Below are positions 1-4,181 of a DNA stretch of 5,610 nucleotides, one piece after another. Source of the DNA: Thermotogae bacterium (lineage in GTDB: Bacteria; Thermotogota; Thermotogae; Petrotogales; Kosmotogaceae). The notes under the pieces are model-generated. The model saw nothing but the letters and a program-made list of their open reading frames with translations, made no database searches and was not told the origin of the DNA. Numbering within the stretch: the first letter of the stretch is position 1; each line of letters begins with the position of its first letter. The stretch spans positions 1 to 5,610 of the forward strand of contig QNAR01000121.1 in the NCBI GenBank assembly GCA_003643975.1. Reading direction: 5' to 3'. Made by a program: the position numbers and the translations under genes.

Positions 1-65
1 GCTTGTTCGGTATCTATCACTTTGAAATGCGCGGTTCTGTAATTCAAAAGTATATCCTGGTTTAA
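1..65 (+). CDS. Possible C-terminal end of an upstream gene (partial)
   Basis: The reading frame starting at base 3 is open from the window edge to a TAA at 63-65 and gives about 20 residues ending in VIQKYILV. The other two forward frames stop earlier (23-25 and 40-42). The peptide is too short to assign to a family and could be chance, since 20 open codons are not significant alone. It is listed because the TATAAT box of the ars operon begins only about 20 bases later, which would make a natural gene boundary. Nothing about function can be said. Confidence 0.3.
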   Translation, partial: LFGIYHFEMRGSVIQKYILV

Positions 66-85
66 AAAACATAAGTTTTCTTAGA

Positions 86-91
86 TATAAT
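86..91 (+). promoter_or_regulatory. -10 box of the ars operon promoter
   Basis: A perfect TATAAT lies 50 bases upstream of the chosen permease start. No good -35 element sits 16-18 bases upstream; that stretch is TTTAAAAAA-like, so the promoter may be weak or depend on its A-tract. Transcription would begin near position 98, inside the palindrome described next, which is the usual layout for an ArsR-repressed promoter. Confidence 0.55.
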
Positions 92-97
92 ATTTAT

Positions 98-117
98 ATA
101 TTCGAATATGAGAATAT
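98..117 (+). promoter_or_regulatory. Candidate ArsR operator
   Basis: Positions 98-109 are a perfect 12-base palindrome, ATATTCGAATAT. The right half GAATAT recurs at 112-117, so ATATTC (98-103) also pairs with the outer GAATAT across 8 bases. AT-rich inverted repeats with ATTC/GAAT cores are typical of ArsR/SmtB-family operators. The site sits just downstream of the TATAAT box and upstream of an operon that encodes an ArsR protein. That this ArsR binds here is inferred from position and symmetry only. Confidence 0.5.
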
Positions 118-140
118 AAATCTATCCTGGAGTGATGAGC

Positions 141-1187
141 ATGAATGAAGAGAGACTGGATTTTTTCAGCAAATATCTGTATATATGGGTGGGACTCGCA
201 ATGATCTTTGGAGCAATTCTGGGCAATCTTTGGCCGGAACTTGCCAACAGATTAGGAAGCTGGGAAATTGCCAACGTGTCAATTCCCGTTGCGATTGTCC
301 TTTTGTTTATGATGTACCCTATTATGTTGAAAATAGAGTTCAAAGAAGTTGCAAATGTCCAAACGAACTCGAAACCTCTATTTCTTACGCTCATTGTAAA
401 CTGGGCAATAAAACCCTTCACAATGGCATTTATTTCTTGGTTATTTATGCGATTTATTTTTGCATCATTCATTTCTGAAACACTTGCAAGCGAGTATATT
501 GCAGGGATGATACTCTTGGGACTTGCACCATGCACCGCCATGGTACTGGTATGGACCTACCTTGCAAAGGGAAATATAAACTACGCATTGGTGCAAGTAG
601 CAATTAACGATCTGGTGATTCTTTTTGTTTTTGCACCCCTTGGAAAGTTGCTTATTGGCGTATCCACAGGTTTCCCGGTGCCTTTCTCAACAATTTTCTG
701 GTCAGTGGTTTTCTATGTGGCTCTTCCATTACTTTTGGCAATTATGACGAGACGTTATATTATTCGAAAGAAAGGAAAGGAATTTCTTGAAAAGAGAGTT
801 ATTCCATACTTTGATCCATTTACCAAGTTGGGGTTGCTTCTTACACTTGTCTTTGTTTTCATGTTCCAGGGAAAAACGATTTTCGATAATCCACTTCATA
901 TACTTTTGATAGCAGTTCCTTTGATTCTTCAAACCTATCTGATATTCTACATTGGTTATATGGGGGCAAAAGCGTTGAAAATAGAATATTTTGAAGCTGC
1001 GCCTTCAACATTCATAGGTGCGTCGAATTTCTTTGAACTTTCCATTGCTGTGGCTCTCATCCTCTTTGGCATGGATTCAGGTGCTGCTCTCGCAACGGTC
1101 GTAGGAGTACTCGTTGAAGTTCCTGTGATGCTATCACTTGTTGCTATGATGAAAAAGAACAAAGAAAAATTCAGATTTGCCAAATAG
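141..1187 (+). CDS. acr3: ACR3-family arsenite efflux permease
   Basis: This inner-membrane carrier of the bile/arsenite/riboflavin transporter superfamily exports arsenite, and in some members antimonite, using the proton gradient. The 348 residues fit the family, and about ten hydrophobic helices can be drawn. Family motifs are visible: MYPIMLKIEF after helix 2, NWAIKPFTM in helix 3, LAPCTAMVLVWTYLAKGN in helix 4 and NFFELSIAVAL in helix 9. Cys131 and Glu299 match the Cys and Glu known to be essential in ACR3 proteins, and Cys131 is the only cysteine. ATG 141 is chosen because GGAG (129-132) lies 8 bases upstream; the earlier GTG at 132 and ATG at 135 overlap or crowd that site. It is first in an operon with arsR and a phosphoesterase. 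The symbol arsB is often used for it, but the sequence is ACR3-type and not E. coli ArsB-type. Confidence 0.95.
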   Translation: MNEERLDFFSKYLYIWVGLAMIFGAILGNLWPELANRLGSWEIANVSIPVAIVLLFMMYPIMLKIEFKEVANVQTNSKPLFLTLIVNWAIKPFTMAFISWLFMRFIFASFISETLASEYIAGMILLGLAPCTAMVLVWTYLAKGNINYALVQVAINDLVILFVFAPLGKLLIGVSTGFPVPFSTIFWSVVFYVALPLLLAIMTRRYIIRKKGKEFLEKRVIPYFDPFTKLGLLLTLVFVFMFQGKTIFDNPLHILLIAVPLILQTYLIFYIGYMGAKALKIEYFEAAPSTFIGASNFFELSIAVALILFGMDSGAALATVVGVLVEVPVMLSLVAMMKKNKEKFRFAK

Positions 1188-1202
1188 AAAAGAGGGATGA
1201 AA

Positions 1203-1523
1203 ATGAAATCTAAGACCATATCGCTACCGGATATTTTAAAGGTGCTAAGCAAAGAACTGAATCTCGAGATACTTGCCTTTACAGATACCTATGATGAGCT
1301 GTGTGTATGTGATTTTGAGGAGCTTATTAACGCTCCCCAGCCCACTATTTCAAGGCATTTAAAGGAGTTGCTTGATGTGGGACTTGTCGCCGTAAGGCAG
1401 GAGGGACGCTGGAGATATTACAGCCCTTCCAGGCCATATGAGCCTTTCATAAAAGAAATTATAGAACTCGCTAAGAATGAATATGCCATAGAGAAAAAAG
1501 AATTAAAAAGATCATGCCACTAA
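1203..1523 (+). CDS. arsR: ArsR-family arsenite-responsive repressor
   Basis: This is a winged helix-turn-helix repressor of the ArsR/SmtB family, 106 residues long, expected to act as a dimer that leaves DNA when arsenite binds. The metalloid site ELCVCDF gives Cys34 and Cys36, equivalent to the Cys32/Cys34 pair of plasmid R773 ArsR; the third cysteine of that site is Glu here. The DNA-binding helix follows as QPTISRHLKELLDVGLV (about residues 46-62), then the wing VRQEGRWRYY (64-73). The tail ends in Cys-His. ATG 1203 has GAGG (1192-1195) 7 bases upstream, whereas ATG 1197 abuts it and is unlikely. The gene starts 15 bases after the permease stop, so they are probably co-transcribed and autoregulated from the site near 98-117. 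Confidence 0.93.
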   Translation: MKSKTISLPDILKVLSKELNLEILAFTDTYDELCVCDFEELINAPQPTISRHLKELLDVGLVAVRQEGRWRYYSPSRPYEPFIKEIIELAKNEYAIEKKELKRSCH

Positions 1524-1542
1524 GGAGGTAATGGAGACAATC

Positions 1543-2313
1543 ATGAAAATTGCATTCATCTCAGACATCCACGGAAACCTTGAAGCACTTGACGCGGTGC
1601 TTGAAGATATTAAGAAAAGGAATGTAGACAAACTGTACTGTGTAGGTGATCTTGTTGGTTATGGGCCTGACCCCGAAGCAACGGTTAAAAAAATCATCGA
1701 ACAGAATATCCCAACCGTGATGGGAAACTATGACGATGCAATCGGATACGAAAAAGAAAGCTGTGGCTGTGCTTACAATCCAGGAAGGGAAACAGAGGTG
1801 GGAGATATCACGCTCAATTGGTCAATAAGGAACACTTCAGATGTGTCGAAAGCATTTCTGAAAGGCCTTCCTCATAAGCTTGAGTTTGAAATGGAGGGCG
1901 TAAGATTTCTTCTTGTTCACGGTAGCCCTCTTAACAATTTGCTTGAATACATAAAGCCGGATACAAAGCCAAACCGACTTGAGCGGGTTGTGGCAGCAAC
2001 AAATGCAGATATTATAATAAACGGTCATACACATTTACCCATGGCACGGTGGGTTAAAGGGAAGTACGTTTTCAACGACGGCAGTGTTGGTCGTCCAAAA
2101 GATGGTGATCCAAGGGCATGCTATTTGATTGTTGACATAGACAGTGGAGTATTGAAGTATGAATTTGTAAGGGTTGAATATCCCGTAAAAAGAACCATAG
2201 AAAAACTTGCAAAGCATCAGCTTCCCATAGAACTTGCAGTGGTACTTTCTCTGGGAGCAACATTTGACATGGGGAAAAGTCACATAACAAATAAACAGGG
2301 ATTCTTTCTTTGA
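1543..2313 (+). CDS. Calcineurin-like metallophosphoesterase in the ars operon
   Basis: This is a cytoplasmic dinuclear-metal phosphoesterase of the MJ0912/YfcE type, 256 residues. The motifs appear in order: SDIHGN (Asp8, His10), VGDLVGYGPDP (Asp36), GNYDD (Asn62), VHGSP (His126) and NGHTH (His162, His164). The usual GNHD histidine is Tyr. A Cys-Gly-Cys at 74-76 follows the GNYDD motif. ATG 1543 is preferred: MKIAFISDIHGN is the normal family N-terminus and GGAG (1533-1536) lies 6 bases upstream. The in-frame ATG 1531 sits only 1 base after a strong AGGAGGT (1523-1529). The gene follows arsR by 19 bases and is probably in the same transcript. Phosphoesterases of this kind recur in ars operons, but the substrate is unknown. 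The last residues are encoded by the arm of a terminator hairpin. Confidence 0.88.
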   Translation: MKIAFISDIHGNLEALDAVLEDIKKRNVDKLYCVGDLVGYGPDPEATVKKIIEQNIPTVMGNYDDAIGYEKESCGCAYNPGRETEVGDITLNWSIRNTSDVSKAFLKGLPHKLEFEMEGVRFLLVHGSPLNNLLEYIKPDTKPNRLERVVAATNADIIINGHTHLPMARWVKGKYVFNDGSVGRPKDGDPRACYLIVDIDSGVLKYEFVRVEYPVKRTIEKLAKHQLPIELAVVLSLGATFDMGKSHITNKQGFFL

Positions 2314-2326
2314 AAAAGAATCCCTG
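2296..2326. terminator. Shared hairpin terminator between convergent genes
   Basis: CAGGGATTCTTT (2296-2307) pairs perfectly with AAAGAATCCCTG (2315-2326), a 12-base stem with a 7-base loop. Read on the - strand, the stem is followed at once by TTTATTTGTT (2295-2286), a normal intrinsic terminator for the membrane-protein gene. Read on the + strand, the U-run (2337-2341) is 10 bases further on, so termination there is probably less efficient. The phosphoesterase stop codon TGA (2311-2313) lies in the loop. Confidence 0.8.
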
Positions 2327-2339
2327 CTCAAGATTGTTT

Positions 2340-3014
2340 TTAAGCTGGATGAGCGAAAGCTCTTTTGAGTCCAAAAATAGAGAGAAGGATCACAAGAATT
2401 CCCATCGCCGAGATATGTATAGCGGATATATTTTGTGTCAGCTCATCGGTAGGTATATTGAAAGCCATATTCATCAGAAGGACATAGGCTGAAAGCACCA
2501 TCCCGACAGATCCAAGTATAATTGAAACCGTCGTAAACACGCTTTTGCTTTTTTTGCTTCCCATGATTCCTCCTACTATGGCTGCAATGATGGCTACGCC
2601 GATAACTATATAAGTAACAGCACTGCTGCCTAAAAAACTGCTCAATTGTTCAACGTTGGCTGACAAATAATCCACGATGATTTTAAGAAAGAAATACACC
2701 AAACCACCAGCGGCTAAAGCAACAAGAATGAAAACAGCCACCTTATAAACTGCAAGAAATGCCACGGCAATTATCAGAGCAACAATAATAGGCAGCGCTT
2801 TTTGCACGGATTCGGATAGCCCATTGATGAAGTCAGCAAACTGGTTGTTCACTATCGGAAAGATGTAGAAAAAGCCAATTGCCGCACCTACCAAAAATAG
2901 CGTTACGGCTTCAAAAAAGCGAGCACCAAAATACATCAGTATAGAGAAAGGCAAGACGATATACCAGTTTTCAATAACAGCTTGAATAAGGCTGTTGAGA
3001 AAGGATAGATCCAT
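2340..3014 (-). CDS. Multi-pass membrane protein, possibly TM7S3/TM198-like
   Basis: This is a 224-residue protein made almost entirely of hydrophobic helices. About seven membrane segments can be drawn, near residues 17-31, 36-54, 74-90, 92-112, 132-152, 159-181 and 200-216, with a short basic loop GSKKSKS after the fifth. Glycine-rich helices such as LFLVGAAIGFFYIF recall the TM7S3/TM198-like (DUF4203) domain, but this is a resemblance by eye and not a firm assignment. There are no charged catalytic or metal motifs and no cysteine, so function is unknown. The ATG (3014-3012) has a G-run ribosome-binding site GGGGGGGAG just upstream. It is transcribed alone, convergent with the ars operon and divergent from the pyruvate kinase-like gene, with its own promoter and terminator. 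Confidence 0.8.
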   Translation of the reverse strand: MDLSFLNSLIQAVIENWYIVLPFSILMYFGARFFEAVTLFLVGAAIGFFYIFPIVNNQFADFINGLSESVQKALPIIVALIIAVAFLAVYKVAVFILVALAAGGLVYFFLKIIVDYLSANVEQLSSFLGSSAVTYIVIGVAIIAAIVGGIMGSKKSKSVFTTVSIILGSVGMVLSAYVLLMNMAFNIPTDELTQNISAIHISAMGILVILLSIFGLKRAFAHPA

Positions 3015-3018
3015 GAGA

Positions 3019-3036
3019 CTCCCCCCCTTTTTTTTT
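3019..3036 (-). promoter_or_regulatory. Homopolymer ribosome-binding site (A9-G7)
   Basis: On the - strand nine A (3036-3028) are followed by seven G (3027-3021) and AG, ending 4 bases before the ATG of the membrane protein. The G-run plus AG is the only Shine-Dalgarno-like sequence for this gene. A change in the number of G or A would alter the strength or spacing of the site. Confidence 0.6.
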
Positions 3037-3112
3037 ACAATGAAATCGTATGATTAATAATCCACCCTCGGATAGGTGTTAACCTTTAACTCATAACAAC
3101 AATGATAAATTA

Positions 3113-3143
3113 ATTATAGCATTTGAATGCAAAATTATTACAA
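3113..3143 (-). promoter_or_regulatory. Promoter of the membrane-protein gene
   Basis: On the - strand, TATAAT (3118-3113) is a perfect -10 box. TTGTAA (3143-3138) is a 4/6 match to the -35 consensus, with a 19-base spacer that is longer than ideal. Transcription would start near 3106, giving a leader of about 90 bases before the ATG at 3014. Two matching palindromes flank the spacer region. Confidence 0.5.
3119..3130. repeat. Palindrome copy 1, GCATTTGAATGC
   Basis: GCATT and AATGC form a perfect inverted repeat around TG. The site abuts the - strand -10 box (3113-3118) on its upstream side. It shares TTGAATGC with the second copy at 3150-3160. It is a candidate binding site for an unidentified dimeric regulator. 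Confidence 0.55.
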
Positions 3144-3149
3144 TTTTGT

Positions 3150-3160
3150 GCATTGAATGC
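3150..3160. repeat. Palindrome copy 2, GCATTGAATGC
   Basis: This is the same inverted repeat as copy 1 but with a single G between the arms. The two centres are about 30.5 bases apart, close to three helical turns, so both would face the same side of the DNA. It lies just upstream of the - strand -35 element. Confidence 0.55.
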
Positions 3161-3187
3161 TTTGGAAATCAATTGGATATAGAAAAG

Positions 3188-3217
3188 CTGTCAGACTCTT
3201 CCAAAATGCCTTATAAT
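3188..3217 (+). promoter_or_regulatory. Promoter of the pyruvate kinase-like/tex pair
   Basis: TATAAT at 3212-3217 is a perfect -10 box. CTGTCA at 3188-3193 is a 4/6 -35 match with an 18-base spacer. The start of transcription would fall near 3224, immediately before the Shine-Dalgarno sequence, so the leader would be only about 16 bases long. Confidence 0.5.
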
Positions 3218-3224
3218 CCTTTTA

Positions 3225-3242
3225 GGGGAGGTGCTTTTTTTG
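3225..3242 (+). promoter_or_regulatory. Ribosome-binding site that selects a TTG start
   Basis: GGGGAGGT (3225-3232) lies 7 bases before TTG 3240. The alternative GTG at 3231 is embedded in the Shine-Dalgarno sequence and cannot use it. With TTG 3240 the protein begins MKDFLIVATI, matching the normal N-terminal strand of pyruvate kinases. Confidence 0.75.
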
Positions 3243-4181
3243 AAGGATTTTTTGATTGTTGCAACGATACTGAACAAAAAAATTATTGAAGCCCTTATGA
3301 ACAGCGGTGCAGGAGCTTTGAGGATAAATTCTTCTCATTTGAGCATTGTTCAACTTTTGAATTTCCTGAATTATTTGAGAACCCAAAGACTTAAGTTACC
3401 TGTTTATATAGACCTGAAGGGGCACAAAATGAGATTAAGCCGTTATCAGCCTAAAATCAGGCTCATTACTGGACAGCAAATTGAGTTGGTTACTGATTCT
3501 TCAAAGAGTAACGCTCTAATCGTCAGTGTTGAAATTTTAAAGATGCTAATCCCTGAGCAAGAGCTTTCTCTTTCGGATGGAAAAATTAGGTTGAAAATTC
3601 TCAACGTTGGAAGAAGCTTTGCAAGAGCAATGGTGCTAAAAGGTGGGGTAGTTGAAGGTGCAAAAGGGTTGAATGTTTCTCCGCATCCTGTTGAACTTAC
3701 GGGTATCACCGACATGGATAAAATGATAGTTGAAAAAACGAAAGGGTACGGTTTTGTAAGGTATGCCCTTTCTTTTGTTTCCTCAGCAGAGGAAATTGAA
3801 GAGCTGAAATCCCTATCGGGAAGGTACGTTGCTGCAAAAATTGAGCGAGAGCTCACCCGAGAACGCCTTTTGAAGATTGGGGAAGTTGCCGATGAGTTGT
3901 GGCTATGTCGAGGAGATTTGGGAGCACAGCTTGGCTATAAAGGTCTTGCACAATATTACAGGAATTTCAACAAGCTGATTTCTGAGTTCCAAATCCCCGT
4001 ACTGATGGCAGGCGGCGTGTTGGAGCATATGGTAGATCATTCCATTCCAACGAGAAGCGAAATCTGCCATTTGATTGATCTGGTTGAGCATGGCTACAAG
4101 GGGGTTGTTCTTTCAGACGAGACAGCTTTAGGAAAATTTCCTATTGAGGTTTTGAAAACTATTCAGGAGGTTATCTTGTGA
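3240..4181 (+). CDS. Short pyruvate kinase-like protein lacking the C-terminal domain
   Basis: This protein is homologous to pyruvate kinase, which makes pyruvate and ATP from phosphoenolpyruvate and ADP. At 313 residues it stops after the barrel, whereas typical enzymes have about 470. Recognisable blocks are IVATI (N-terminal strand), RINSSH (Arg28, Asn30, Ser32), YIDLKGHKMR (Asp58), a small B domain (about 70-145), AAKIER (Lys200, Glu202), CRGDLG (Asp226), VLEHMVDHSIPTRSEI and LSDETALGKFPIEVL. Changes stand out: the DTKGPEIRT block is DLKGHKMRL, and the ATQMLE catalytic Thr is Gly (AGGVLE). Leu and Lys in the first block resemble potassium-independent pyruvate kinases. The C-terminal domain that usually carries allosteric sites is absent by a clean stop and not by a visible frameshift. 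It is co-transcribed with tex. It may be an unregulated pyruvate kinase, a paralogue with another substrate, or a non-catalytic relic under selection; kinase activity is unproven. Confidence 0.85.
   Translation: MKDFLIVATILNKKIIEALMNSGAGALRINSSHLSIVQLLNFLNYLRTQRLKLPVYIDLKGHKMRLSRYQPKIRLITGQQIELVTDSSKSNALIVSVEILKMLIPEQELSLSDGKIRLKILNVGRSFARAMVLKGGVVEGAKGLNVSPHPVELTGITDMDKMIVEKTKGYGFVRYALSFVSSAEEIEELKSLSGRYVAAKIERELTRERLLKIGEVADELWLCRGDLGAQLGYKGLAQYYRNFNKLISEFQIPVLMAGGVLEHMVDHSIPTRSEICHLIDLVEHGYKGVVLSDETALGKFPIEVLKTIQEVIL

Noticed and set aside
53..130. Direct repeat TATCCTGG at 53-60 and 123-130
   Set aside because: Eight bases at a 70-base distance is weak, and the second copy is explained by the permease ribosome-binding site; probably chance.
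132..140. Earlier GTG/ATG starts for the permease
   Set aside because: They overlap or sit too close to the GGAG at 129-132, which is correctly spaced for ATG 141.
122..541. 139-codon open frame on the - strand opposite the permease gene
   Set aside because: It lies wholly antisense to a clear ACR3 coding sequence, has no family-like motifs, and is explained as a shadow of the + strand codons.
1531..1542. Upstream ATG for the phosphoesterase
   Set aside because: Only 1 base separates it from AGGAGGT, and the family N-terminus begins at ATG 1543. Some initiation at 1531 cannot be excluded.
2310..2492. 60-codon + strand open frame after the phosphoesterase
   Set aside because: It starts inside the terminator hairpin and runs antisense to the end of the membrane-protein gene; no ribosome-binding site is seen.
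3063..3078. CACC...GGTG inverted repeat in the membrane-protein leader
   Set aside because: A 4-base stem with an 8-base loop is too weak to call a regulatory structure.
3446..3856. 136-codon open frame on the - strand opposite the pyruvate kinase-like gene
   Set aside because: It is antisense to conserved barrel motifs, rich in Ser/Thr/Pro as shadows often are, and has no supported start.
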